This document shows, piece by piece, positions 5,185-12,107 of a stretch of 13,164 nucleotides of DNA. The notes under the pieces are model-generated. The model did no database searches and had not been told where the DNA came from. It was given only the letters and a program-made list of their open reading frames with translations. Source of the stretch: an uncultured Sphingomonadales bacterium. GTDB lineage: Bacteria; Pseudomonadota; Alphaproteobacteria; Sphingomonadales; Sphingomonadaceae. The first letter of the stretch is position 1; the number at the start of each line of letters is the position of its first letter. The stretch is taken from the NCBI GenBank assembly GCA_903828025.1, contig CAIKKO010000081.1, forward strand, positions 1-13,164, given 5' to 3'. The translations under genes and the position numbers were made by a program.

Positions 5185-5769
5185 ATGATAATTCTGGCGT
5201 CACAAAGTGCGAGCCGCAAGGCCATGCTCGAAGCGGCAGGTGTGCCGTTCGAGGCACGCGGGTCTGCGCTCGACGAGGGTGCGATCAAGCGCGAACTGAT
5301 CGGGGTGCCCGGCAGCGAGATCGCGCTGATTCTGGCCGAGGCCAAGGCGCTGGGGGTTTCGATGGGCGCGCCGGGGCGGCTCGTGCTCGGCGGCGATTCG
5401 CTGGTCGAGGTCTGCGGTCGCCTGTTCGACAAGCCCGTCAGCCGCGCCGATGCCGCCGCGCATCTGGCGTTCTTTTCGGGGCAGACGATGCAGCTTCATT
5501 CCGCCGCGGTCCTGATCCGCGATGGCGTGACGGTGTGGCGCCATGTCGAGACGGCGAAACTCAGGGTTCGGCCCTTGTCTCCACAGTTTATCCAGAGCTA
5601 TCTCGACAGCGAGTGGCCCGCGGTTTCGGCCTGTGTCGGGGTGTTCCGGATCGAGGCGCTGGGCGTGCAACTCTTTGAAAATATTGAAGGAAGCCATTTC
5701 ACGGTGCTGGGCATGCCGCTGCTCCCGCTGCTCGCCGCGCTGCGTGCCCATGATGGACTTCCCGCATGA
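5185..5769 (+). CDS. maf: Maf-like nucleoside triphosphate pyrophosphatase
   Basis: Maf proteins hydrolyse non-canonical or certain canonical NTPs to NMP and pyrophosphate, and some affect septum formation. The 194-residue protein has the N-terminal substrate loop LASQSASRKAML (4-15), the catalytic Asp in GGDSLVE (Asp71), FDKPVSRADA (81-90), FSGQT (97-101) and the C-terminal block IEGSHFTVLGMPLLPLL. The segment that is usually GEPxDKAGAYGIQ is here EWPAVSACVGVFRIEALG (143-160), so it lacks the usual Asp-Lys pair; substrate use may differ from classic dTTP/UTP or m7GTP Maf enzymes. ATG 5185 follows the ppsR stop after 7 bp and gives the family start; a longer frame overlapping ppsR (ATG 5125) adds unlike sequence. 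It overlaps aroE by 4 bp, so the two are translationally coupled. Confidence 0.88.
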   Translation: MIILASQSASRKAMLEAAGVPFEARGSALDEGAIKRELIGVPGSEIALILAEAKALGVSMGAPGRLVLGGDSLVEVCGRLFDKPVSRADAAAHLAFFSGQTMQLHSAAVLIRDGVTVWRHVETAKLRVRPLSPQFIQSYLDSEWPAVSACVGVFRIEALGVQLFENIEGSHFTVLGMPLLPLLAALRAHDGLPA

Positions 5770-6620
5770 GCCGGCCATACGCGGAAGTGATCGGCGACCC
5801 CATCGCCCAGTCCAAATCGCCCGCGATCCACGGCTTCTGGCTCGCCCGGCTGGGGATCGCGGCCGACTATAAAGCTTCCAGGGTCGATATGAGCGAACTT
5901 GGTGAGTTTCTGAACACCCGCCGCCCCGATCCAAACTGGCGCGGCTGCAACGTAACGATGCCGCACAAGCAAGCCGTGATCCCCTTTCTCGACCGGCTCG
6001 ATCCGCTCGCCGCGCGCGTTGGCGCGGTCAACACGATCATTCCTGAGGATGGCGCATTGGTCGGCTACAACACCGACGTGCCCGGTTTCCTCGAACCGCT
6101 CCGCTCGCTGCTCGATCAGACGCACTACTTCCGCATGGCCCGCGTCCTCGGCACCGGCGGCGCGGCTCGCGCGATTGTCAAAGGCCTCGCCGATGAAAAG
6201 CTGGTCATCGTTATGGCCGGTCGCGATCCTGGCAAAGCGCGCGCGCTGCTCGATGAACTCGATCCGCAAGGCGAACACCACGCTGTCGACATCGCCCACT
6301 TTGCCGACCCCACCGACTTCGCGTTCGACGACCGCGAGCAGTGCCTCGATCTGGTGGTCAATGCCTCCTCGCTGGGTATGACCGGACAGCCACCGCTGAG
6401 CTTCGACCTGAGCCATGCGCCGCCGGGCTCGATATTCTACGATATCGTCACCAGCCCCAACGACACCGCCTTCCTCCAGTCCGCACGCGCTGCTGGCTTC
6501 CAAACGGTCGACGGCCTTGCGATGCTGATCGGGCAGGCCGACCACGCGTTTCGCCGTTTCTTCGGTGCCCTTCCCCCACGCGATGCCGATGCGGAACTGC
6601 GCGCGGTGCTGGGCGCATGA
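5766..6620 (+). CDS. aroE: Shikimate dehydrogenase
   Basis: AroE reduces 3-dehydroshikimate to shikimate with NADPH in chorismate (aromatic amino acid) synthesis. The 284-residue protein shows the shikimate-binding SKSP (16-19), NVTMPHK with catalytic Lys68 (62-68), GAVNT (86-90), NTD with Asp104, and the nucleotide-binding GTGGAARA (129-136). The C-terminal DGLAMLIGQADHAF (249-262) is also conserved. The usual NRT clamp after the second beta strand reads AGRD (151-154), so cofactor preference could be slightly shifted (inference). The start ATG is inside an ATGA overlap with maf, and the stop is inside an ATGA overlap with coaE; these two joins fix both ends and argue for one transcript. Confidence 0.97.
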   Translation: MSRPYAEVIGDPIAQSKSPAIHGFWLARLGIAADYKASRVDMSELGEFLNTRRPDPNWRGCNVTMPHKQAVIPFLDRLDPLAARVGAVNTIIPEDGALVGYNTDVPGFLEPLRSLLDQTHYFRMARVLGTGGAARAIVKGLADEKLVIVMAGRDPGKARALLDELDPQGEHHAVDIAHFADPTDFAFDDREQCLDLVVNASSLGMTGQPPLSFDLSHAPPGSIFYDIVTSPNDTAFLQSARAAGFQTVDGLAMLIGQADHAFRRFFGALPPRDADAELRAVLGA

Positions 6621-7219
6621 GCCGGCCTTTCATTCTGGGGCTCACCGGCTCGATCGGCATGGGCAAGTCCGCTGTCGCGCTGATGCTGCGCGAGATGGGC
6701 GTGCCGGTGTTCGATGCTGATGCGGTCGTCCACCATCTGCAAGGGCCCGATGGCGTCTTGCTTCCAGCCATTGAAGCCGCTTTTCCCGGTACGACCGGAC
6801 CCGCCGGTGTCGACCGTCCCGCACTCGGCGCGCGCGTGTTCGGGGATGCAGAAGCACTCACCCGGCTTGAACAGATCGTCCATCCCGCCGTCGCACGGGC
6901 ACGCGCCACTTTCCTCATCGAGCATAGCGGCGAGCCGCTGATTGTCTTTGATATACCCCTGCTCTTCGAAAAGGGCCATGGCAGCGAACTCGACGCTGTC
7001 GCGGTCGTGTCCGCGCCCGCCGCGATGCAGCGCACCCGTGTGCTCGCACGGCGGGGCATGACACCGGAAAAGTTCGCCCAGATCCTGGATCTGCAAGTAC
7101 CGGATGCCGAAAAGCGCGCCCGTGCGGACCATGTCATCGACACCGGCGTCACGCTCGCGGAAACGCGCGCGCAAGTCGCCAGCCTGGTTGCAGCCATCCG
7201 GGAAAAAAACCCGCGCTGA
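6617..7219 (+). CDS. coaE: Dephospho-CoA kinase
   Basis: CoaE phosphorylates the 3'-hydroxyl of dephospho-CoA, the last step of coenzyme A synthesis, in the cytoplasm. The 200-residue protein has the usual size, the P-loop GLTGSIGMGKS (8-18), the DAD motif (VFDADAVVHHL, Asp33 and Asp35), the EQIVHPAV block that follows the CoA domain, and the DIPLLFE motif. The C-terminal RADHVIDTG is also typical. The ATG at 6617 overlaps the aroE stop by 4 bp; a much longer frame upstream overlaps aroE and is not family sequence. dnaQ follows after 40 bp. The pair coaE-dnaQ is kept near the origin in other alphaproteobacteria. Confidence 0.97.
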   Translation: MSRPFILGLTGSIGMGKSAVALMLREMGVPVFDADAVVHHLQGPDGVLLPAIEAAFPGTTGPAGVDRPALGARVFGDAEALTRLEQIVHPAVARARATFLIEHSGEPLIVFDIPLLFEKGHGSELDAVAVVSAPAAMQRTRVLARRGMTPEKFAQILDLQVPDAEKRARADHVIDTGVTLAETRAQVASLVAAIREKNPR

Positions 7220-7259
7220 AGCCTTGCAAGGCCCCGCCACCGGGTCCAGACTAACCCCA

Positions 7260-7949
7260 ATGCGTGAGATCGTTTTCGATACCGAGACGACCGGCCTGGA
7301 TCCGCAAAGCGGTGACCGGCTTGTGGAGATCGGTTGCATCGAAATGGTTCACCGGGTGCCAACCGGCGCGGTGTTCCATTGCTATTTCAATCCCGAACGC
7401 AGCATGCCTGCCGAAGCGGAAGCCGTGCACGGCCTGTCCAGCACGTTTCTTGCCGACAAGCCGCTGTTTGCCACACGCGCCGCCGAATTGCTCGAATTTC
7501 TGGGCGATGCACCGCTGGTGGCACACAACGCGGGGTTCGATTTCGGCTTCCTCAATGCCGAGCTTGCGCAGTGCAGCCTCGCCCCGATCAACCGTGATCG
7601 CATGGTCGATACGGTTGCAATTGCGCGGCGCAAGCATCCCGGGGCCAAGCTCAGCCTTGATGCACTTTGCTCGCGCTACGGGATCGATCGCAGCCACCGG
7701 GTCCGCCACGGCGCACTGCTCGATGCCGAACTGCTTGCCCAGCTTTACGTTGAGCTCATGGGCGGACGGCAGATCGGACTCGAGCTTGCTGCTGAAGTTC
7801 CAGTTGCCCATGTGCAAACCGCTCAGCCGATGGTTGTCGCACCGCCGCGGGGTGTGCGTCCGGCGCGGCCTCACGCCGCAAGCGCGGAGGAACTGGCCCG
7901 GCATAGTACGTTTGTCGAGAAAATCACCGGGGCCATCTGGTCGCGCTGA
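7260..7949 (+). CDS. dnaQ: DNA polymerase III subunit epsilon (3'-5' proofreading exonuclease)
   Basis: DnaQ is the DEDDh 3'-5' exonuclease that proofreads within the replicative polymerase core. The 229-residue protein has all catalytic residues: FDTETTG (Asp7, Glu9; Exo I), HNAGFDFGFLN (Asp94; Exo II) and HGALLDAELL (His150, Asp155; Exo III). The Pro/Ala-rich linker after about 175 (QTAQPMVVAPPRGVRPARP) followed by a short C-terminal segment fits the part that binds the polymerase alpha subunit. The ATG at 7260 gives the conserved MREIVFDTET start; no Shine-Dalgarno is obvious. It is the last gene of the close-packed run that starts at ppsR. Its position within 4 kb of the proposed origin would give it high dosage during replication (inference). 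Confidence 0.96.
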   Translation: MREIVFDTETTGLDPQSGDRLVEIGCIEMVHRVPTGAVFHCYFNPERSMPAEAEAVHGLSSTFLADKPLFATRAAELLEFLGDAPLVAHNAGFDFGFLNAELAQCSLAPINRDRMVDTVAIARRKHPGAKLSLDALCSRYGIDRSHRVRHGALLDAELLAQLYVELMGGRQIGLELAAEVPVAHVQTAQPMVVAPPRGVRPARPHAASAEELARHSTFVEKITGAIWSR

Positions 7950-7989
7950 TCGTTTCCTCTTCCGCGCGGAAGGGGAACAGAGTTGCTGC

Positions 7990-7996
7990 AAGGAGA
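7990..7996 (+). promoter_or_regulatory. Strong ribosome binding site of hpf (AAGGAGA)
   Basis: AAGGAGA lies about 8 nt before the ATG at 8005 and is the clearest Shine-Dalgarno in the window. It decides between two nearby ATGs: the one at 7997 touches the site and is in another frame, so 8005 is used. Confidence 0.75.
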
Positions 7997-8004
7997 ATGG
8001 GCTT

Positions 8005-8574
8005 ATGGAAATTCGCGTATCGGGGCATCAGGTCGACACCGGCGCCGCGTTTGAAGCGCATGCCGAGGAGCGCCTTTCCGCCATCGTCGACAAGTATTTC
8101 TCACGGGCGCTCTCGTCGCACGTGACATTGGGCAAGGCCCCGCATGGCGGCTTTCGCTGCGATATCATCACCCATGTTGCACAAGGCCTGATCCTCAAGG
8201 GCAGCGGCGTGGCGCAGGATGCGCATCTCGCGCTCGACCAGTCGGCGGAGAAGATCGACAAGCAACTGCGCCGCTACAAGCGCCGGATCACGGCACGCCA
8301 GGATCAGGCCGATCACGCGCGCCGCGAGGAAGATGCGGCCTATACCGTGTTCGTGGTCGAAGAGACCGAGACCGAAGAGCCGGCCGATGCTCCGCTGGTG
8401 ATCGCGGAAACCCGGGTCGACGTGCCGACGGCCAGCGTGTCCGATGCGGTGATGATGCTCGATTTGCGTAACACCAATGCTTTGCTGTTCAAGAATGCGG
8501 GAACTGGCGTGCACAACATGGTCTATCGCCGCGGTGACGGTTCGATCGGCTGGGTCGAGCCGGCGGGCAAATAG
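8005..8574 (+). CDS. hpf: Long-form ribosome hibernation promoting factor (HPF/RaiA family)
   Basis: HPF binds the 30S decoding region of idle ribosomes; the long form also dimerises 70S ribosomes into 100S particles through its C-terminal domain. The 189-residue protein shows the N-terminal fold (about 1-105: MEIRVSGHQVDTG, DKYFSRALSSHVTL, basic YKRRITARQ), an acidic linker (VVEETETEEPAD, 117-128), and the C-terminal dimerisation domain (about 131-187) with MMLDLRNTNALLFKNAG and YRRGDGSIGWVEP. It precedes ptsN, as in many proteobacteria, where the pair usually follows rpoN; here dnaQ is the upstream neighbour and no rpoN is in the window. A good Shine-Dalgarno supports the start. Confidence 0.95.
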   Translation: MEIRVSGHQVDTGAAFEAHAEERLSAIVDKYFSRALSSHVTLGKAPHGGFRCDIITHVAQGLILKGSGVAQDAHLALDQSAEKIDKQLRRYKRRITARQDQADHARREEDAAYTVFVVEETETEEPADAPLVIAETRVDVPTASVSDAVMMLDLRNTNALLFKNAGTGVHNMVYRRGDGSIGWVEPAGK

Positions 8575-8735
8575 CCGACCATATATGAGGACCGGCTAAC
8601 CATCGCGTGCAAGTCTGACCGAAGCGCCTTTCGGCCCGTCTTGCGCGCGATTCGGTGCTTGCACCGCGCTGCGTTCGGGCGCATGTGCCGCTTCACATCA
8701 GGCGTGCAAGCGCATTTACCGGCGTTTTTCGTTCC
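8575..8735. other. hpf-ptsN intergenic region with a thrice-repeated GTGCAAG
   Basis: This 161-bp gap has no gene. The heptamer GTGCAAG occurs on the plus strand at 8607-8613 and 8704-8710 (both within GCGTGCAAG), and inverted as CTTGCAC at 8658-8664, within the near-perfect palindrome CGGTGC-TT-GCACCG (8653-8666). Two weak hairpins follow hpf: TAGCCG/CGGCTA (8572-8577 with 8593-8598) and CCGAA/TTCGG (8619-8623 with 8630-8634); neither has a T-run, so neither is a convincing terminator. A ptsN promoter probably lies here but no -35/-10 pair stands out. Confidence 0.4.
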
Positions 8736-9197
8736 ATGACCGCTCTCTTCTCGATCGACCTTCAGGCGGTGCGCCTTGTGCGCGCTGAATCAAAACCGCA
8801 GATCCTTGGCGCGCTCGCAGATTGCTTCAGCGAGGTCTACGGGCTTGACCGCGCGACAGTGCTGGAACGGATCGAGGAGCGCGAAACGCTGGGCAGCACA
8901 GGATTTGGGCGCGGCGTCGCCATTCCCCATGCCCGGCTCGAAAGCATTCCCCGCCCGGTTGCCGCGTTTTTCCGGCTCGAGCATCCGGTGGACTTTGCCT
9001 CGTCCGATGGCATGCCGGTCGATTGTGTGTTTGGCCTGCTCTCACCCGAACAGGCTGGCGCAACCCACTTGCAGGCACTGGCCGCGATTTCGCGTCTGAT
9101 GCGCGATGAGCGCATGCACGAGCGGCTCATTGCCGCCCCCGGCGCCGATGCGATCTATGCACTGCTGGTCAATGTCATCGACCGCGACGCCGCTTAA
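8736..9197 (+). CDS. ptsN: Nitrogen-type PTS EIIA protein (EIIA-Ntr)
   Basis: EIIA-Ntr is the terminal phospho-acceptor of the regulatory PTS-Ntr chain (EI-Ntr, NPr, EIIA-Ntr) and works by binding partner proteins such as potassium transporters or sensor kinases; it does not move sugar. The 153-residue protein has the family length and the phosphorylation site GRGVAIPHAR with His65, preceded by ERETLGSTGF (48-57). The C-terminal half has FGLLSPEQAG and HLQALAAISRLMRD, typical of the fold. The ATG at 8736 gives the normal N-terminus, though no Shine-Dalgarno precedes it. It follows hpf after 161 bp, so it may have its own promoter. The other PTS-Ntr genes are not in the window. Confidence 0.94.
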   Translation: MTALFSIDLQAVRLVRAESKPQILGALADCFSEVYGLDRATVLERIEERETLGSTGFGRGVAIPHARLESIPRPVAAFFRLEHPVDFASSDGMPVDCVFGLLSPEQAGATHLQALAAISRLMRDERMHERLIAAPGADAIYALLVNVIDRDAA

Positions 9198-9236
9198 TCC
9201 GGAAGCCTGCCACCCCGCGATTGCGGTCCTGGGGCT

Positions 9237-9572
9237 ATGACCTCAGCGCGATTGCCCGCGGCGCTCGAAGTTTCGGGGCTGATCCGACTGGTGGAGGCCT
9301 CTGGCGGGTTCGGCATGGTCCTGCGCAAGGGCGAACCGGACGGTGGTACAATTCTGATCGTTCTGCTTGACAATCAGAGCCTTGGGCAATTGTTCGAGCG
9401 GCTTCCGCAGCTGGATGGAACGCGCCGGTGGACCGAATCCAAGCGGCAGAGCCTTGAAAATAGACAGGAATTCGAAGACTATCTCTCCCGTCGCATGGCG
9501 CAGGATCCCGACGCGTGGGTCATCGAACTGACCATCGCGGACGGTGAACGGCTCATCCTGAACCTGACCTGA
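9237..9572 (+). CDS. DUF1491 family protein
   Basis: This small cytoplasmic protein of 111 residues has no known function. It matches the DUF1491 pattern as I know it: an N-terminal LPAALEVSGLIRLVEASGGFGMVLRKG, a central hydrophobic strand (ILIVLLDN, 40-47), FERLPQLDG (53-61), then a charged segment and a C-terminal strand ending ERLILNL. No signal peptide or membrane segment is seen. The family is common in sphingomonads and other alphaproteobacteria. It lies 39 bp after ptsN on the same strand and may be co-transcribed. No strong Shine-Dalgarno is seen before the ATG. Confidence 0.82.
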   Translation: MTSARLPAALEVSGLIRLVEASGGFGMVLRKGEPDGGTILIVLLDNQSLGQLFERLPQLDGTRRWTESKRQSLENRQEFEDYLSRRMAQDPDAWVIELTIADGERLILNLT

Positions 9573-9803
9573 TTCCAGAACAGACCAGGTTCCATGGGTT
9601 GACTCAGGCGTTTAAGCTCATAAAGGCACCCGCTCGACTTCGCGTAGGCAGCGGTAGGGGGCATTGCAGCCCTCCTCGCCAGCACGCAGACGGGGGGCAG
9701 ACGCCAGGGCCTTCGAGGGGTTTCAGGATTTGCAGGGTTAGCCCTGCGCATCCGAACCCGATCGCGCCGTGTGCAGACGTTCACCGCCCAATGACGATGA
9801 TGA
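9573..9803. other. Intergenic region between the DUF1491 gene and the sleB-like gene
   Basis: I see no gene in these 231 bp. A possible promoter is TTGACT (9599-9604), 16 bp, then TAAAGG (9621-9626): a good -35 and a poor -10. A 6-bp inverted pair AACCTG/CAGGTT (9561-9566 with 9586-9591) overlaps the end of the DUF1491 gene but has no T-run. An open frame from a TTG at 9599 runs into the sleB gene in another frame and looks like a shadow. Confidence 0.3.
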
Positions 9804-10472
9804 ATGAGCCGCCAGTTTCGTATCGCCAGTGCTGTTTGCATTGCCGCAAGTTTTATGACGATCCTTCTCAGCACCGGCGGGTCCGGAGCCAAAGCGCAGG
9901 ATCTCCAGATCCCGGTCATTGAAGCACCCGGATCTTCCGCCGTTCCCGTGGAACCCCGCCAGAGCGTGTTCCCGTCGGCCGAACAGCCCCTTCCCCAGCC
10001 TGAACGCACCGCGCCGGATAGCCGTGAGCCATCCTCGTCAGACGTCGCGGGGCCGAGCGCCGCTTCCCTTGCCGAACTCGTCAGCGCTACGCCGATACCC
10101 GCGTCGCTTCCGCAAGAGCTCAACTGCCTGGCCAGCGCGATCTATTTCGAGGCGCGGAGCGAGACGCTGGCAGGCCAGCTTGCCGTAGGCCGCGTGATTG
10201 TGACGCGGGCAGCCTCCGGCCGCTTTCCGGCATCCTACTGCGGAGTGGTGTATCAGCCCTCGCAGTTCTCGTTCGTCCGGTCGAAGGCGATGCCCCAGAT
10301 CAACCGTGAAAGCCACCTGTGGCAACAGGCGGTCAAGATCGCGCTGATCGCTGACAGTGGCAGCTGGAAGAGCCCGGTCGAAGGCGCGATGTTCTTCCAT
10401 GCCGCGCGCGTCTCGCCGTCATGGGCCAAGGTGCGCATTGCCCGGGTGGACAACCACGTTTTCTACCGCTGA
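9804..10472 (+). CDS. Exported SleB-type cell wall hydrolase
   Basis: The protein has 222 residues with an N-terminal signal peptide (hydrophobic stretch about 8-23, likely cut after GAKA near residue 31), a Pro/Ser-rich linker (about 32-100), and a C-terminal Hydrolase_2/SleB domain (about 105-222). Domain marks are NCLASAIYFEARSET with the likely catalytic Glu116, GQLAVGRVIVTRA, CGVVYQPSQFSFV (146-158), a helix with AVKIALIA, GAMFFHA and the closing NHVFYR. Such domains cleave peptidoglycan (SleB is a spore lytic transglycosylase); in non-spore-forming alphaproteobacteria the role is presumably wall remodelling in the periplasm (inference). An in-frame TGA directly precedes the ATG, so the start cannot lie further upstream. 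It converges on purH. Confidence 0.9.
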   Translation: MSRQFRIASAVCIAASFMTILLSTGGSGAKAQDLQIPVIEAPGSSAVPVEPRQSVFPSAEQPLPQPERTAPDSREPSSSDVAGPSAASLAELVSATPIPASLPQELNCLASAIYFEARSETLAGQLAVGRVIVTRAASGRFPASYCGVVYQPSQFSFVRSKAMPQINRESHLWQQAVKIALIADSGSWKSPVEGAMFFHAARVSPSWAKVRIARVDNHVFYR

Positions 10473-10481
10473 CTGATAAAC

Positions 10482-10502
10482 GCGCGCTCGACAAAAGCGC
10501 GC
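10482..10502. terminator. GC-rich hairpin between convergent sleB and purH
   Basis: GCGCGCT (10482-10488) pairs with AGCGCGC (10496-10502) around a 7-base loop. It begins 9 bp after the sleB stop and abuts the purH stop codon. In the purH direction it is followed by GTTTATC, only a short T-run; in the sleB direction there is none. It may act as a weak two-way terminator or block read-through together with Rho. Confidence 0.45.
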
Positions 10503-12092
10503 TCAGTGACGGAAATGCCGCATGCCGGTGAAGATCATGGCGACACCGGCGGCGTCAGCCGCGGCGATCACGTCATCGTCGCGGATGGAACCACCCGGCT
10601 GGATCACGGCGGTCGCCCCTGCTTCAACTGCGGCCATCAACCCATCTGAAAACGGGAAGAAAGCGTCCGAAGCGACGGCCGAGCCGACGGTGCGGGGCAC
10701 GGACCAGCCATGCGTCTCGGCCGCTTCCTGCGCTTTAGCCGCAGCAATCCGCGCGCTGTCGCGGCGGTTCATCTGCCCCGCACCAATCGCAGCCGTTACG
10801 CCATCCTTGGCATAGACGATTGCGTTCGATTTCACGTGCTTGGCGACAGTCCATGCGAAGCGGCAATCCGCCAGCTCTTGCGCGGTGGGCTGGCGCTTCG
10901 TCACCACCCGCAGCATGTCGTCGGTCAGGACGCCGTTGTCGCGGTCTTGTACGAGCAGGCCGCCGACGATCGGGACCGTGATCAGGCCGCTGCGGCCCGG
11001 GTTGGGCAAGGCGTCGATGAGCAGCAGTCGCAAGTTTTTCTTGCGGGCAAAGACTGCGAGCGCGGCTTCATCTGCGCCGGTCGCCACAACCACCTCGGTG
11101 AAAATCTCGCAGATCGCTTCCGCCGTCGGGCCATCGAGCGGCCGGTTGAGCGCGACGATTCCGCCAAAGGCTGAAACCGAATCGCACGCCAGCGCGGCCT
11201 GCCAGGCTTCCAGTGACGTGCCGGCCACGGCCACGCCGCAGGGGTTAGCGTGCTTGACGATCACGACAGCCGGTTGATCGCTGCCGAACTCGGCCATCAG
11301 CTCCAGTGCCGCATTGGCGTCATTGTAATTGTTGTAGGACAGTTCTTTGCCCTGCAGCTGCCGCGCCTGTGGCAGGCCGGCTACTGCGCCCTGTGCTGGC
11401 ACATAAAGCGCCGCATCCTGATGCGGGTTCTCGCCGTAGCGCAGCGTCGTGATCAGCGTGTGGGCGCTGAGCAGCGTCGGCGGGAAGTGATGCTTCTGGT
11501 CGGTCACCGCGAACCATTGGGCGATTGCAGCGTCATAGGCAGCGGTCGCGGCATAGGCCTTGGCCGCCATGGCCTTGCGCAGATCGGGTGTGGTCGCACC
11601 GCCAGTGGCTTCCAGAGCCTCGATCAAGGCCGGGTAGTCCGCTGGATCGGTCACGATCGTGACATAGCGATGGTTCTTGGCGGCAGAGCGGACCATCGAA
11701 GGTCCGCCGATGTCGATGTTTTCGATCACTTCGTCGCGCCCGGCGCCCTTGGCAACGGTCGCTGCGAAGGGATAGAGATTGACCACCACCAGATCGATGG
11801 CCCCGATCGCGTGCTCGGACATCGCAGCCGCATGAGCCGGATCGTCACGCACGGCCAGCAGACCGCCATGGACCTTGGGGTGAAGCGTCTTGACGCGGCC
11901 GTCCATCATTTCGGGGAAGCCGGTCAGTTCCGCGATATCACGAACGACCAGTCCGGCGTCGCGCAAGGCGGCAGCCGTACCTCCGGTCGAGACCAGCTCC
12001 ACCCCGTGTGCCGCCAAGGCCCTGCCCAGATCGGCAAGACCGGTCTTGTCGGACACCGAAAGAAGCGCCCGCTTGATCGTCACGTTGTTCAC
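10503..12092 (-). CDS. purH: Bifunctional AICAR formyltransferase / IMP cyclohydrolase
   Basis: PurH carries out the last two steps of de novo purine synthesis: formylation of AICAR with 10-formyl-THF and ring closure to IMP. The 529-residue length matches the family. The N-terminal cyclohydrolase domain has STGGTA (35-40), LTGFPEMMDGRVKTLHPKVHGG (56-77, given here by its ends), VNLYPF and ENIDIGGPSMVRSAAKN (124-140). The transformylase domain has RYGENPHQ (218-225), QGKELSYNNYND (247-258), catalytic KHANPCG (Lys280, His281) and SAFGG (307-311). The start is GTG at 12092, preceded by AGGA at a 9-nt spacing; a second GTG at 12083 also gives a family-like start but is too far from that site. 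It follows the heparinase-like gene after 15 bp and is probably co-transcribed with it. Confidence 0.97.
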   Translation of the reverse strand: MNNVTIKRALLSVSDKTGLADLGRALAAHGVELVSTGGTAAALRDAGLVVRDIAELTGFPEMMDGRVKTLHPKVHGGLLAVRDDPAHAAAMSEHAIGAIDLVVVNLYPFAATVAKGAGRDEVIENIDIGGPSMVRSAAKNHRYVTIVTDPADYPALIEALEATGGATTPDLRKAMAAKAYAATAAYDAAIAQWFAVTDQKHHFPPTLLSAHTLITTLRYGENPHQDAALYVPAQGAVAGLPQARQLQGKELSYNNYNDANAALELMAEFGSDQPAVVIVKHANPCGVAVAGTSLEAWQAALACDSVSAFGGIVALNRPLDGPTAEAICEIFTEVVVATGADEAALAVFARKKNLRLLLIDALPNPGRSGLITVPIVGGLLVQDRDNGVLTDDMLRVVTKRQPTAQELADCRFAWTVAKHVKSNAIVYAKDGVTAAIGAGQMNRRDSARIAAAKAQEAAETHGWSVPRTVGSAVASDAFFPFSDGLMAAVEAGATAVIQPGGSIRDDDVIAAADAAGVAMIFTGMRHFRH

Positions 12093-12100
12093 GGTACTAT

Positions 12101-12106
12101 ATCCTG
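12101..12106 (-). promoter_or_regulatory. Ribosome binding site of purH (CAGGAT)
   Basis: On the minus strand CAGGAT lies about 9 nt before the GTG at 12092, inside the 15-bp gap after the upstream gene. Together with the absence of any ATG it supports the GTG start over the later GTG at 12083. Confidence 0.5.
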
Positions 12107-12107
12107 T

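Noticed and set aside
8641..8670. Possible sigma-54 promoter around CTTGCA before ptsN
   Set aside because: The required GG 12 bases upstream of the GC is absent, so the spacing is wrong.
9561..9591. Terminator after the DUF1491 gene (AACCTG/CAGGTT)
   Set aside because: Only a 6-bp stem with a 19-base loop and no T-run.
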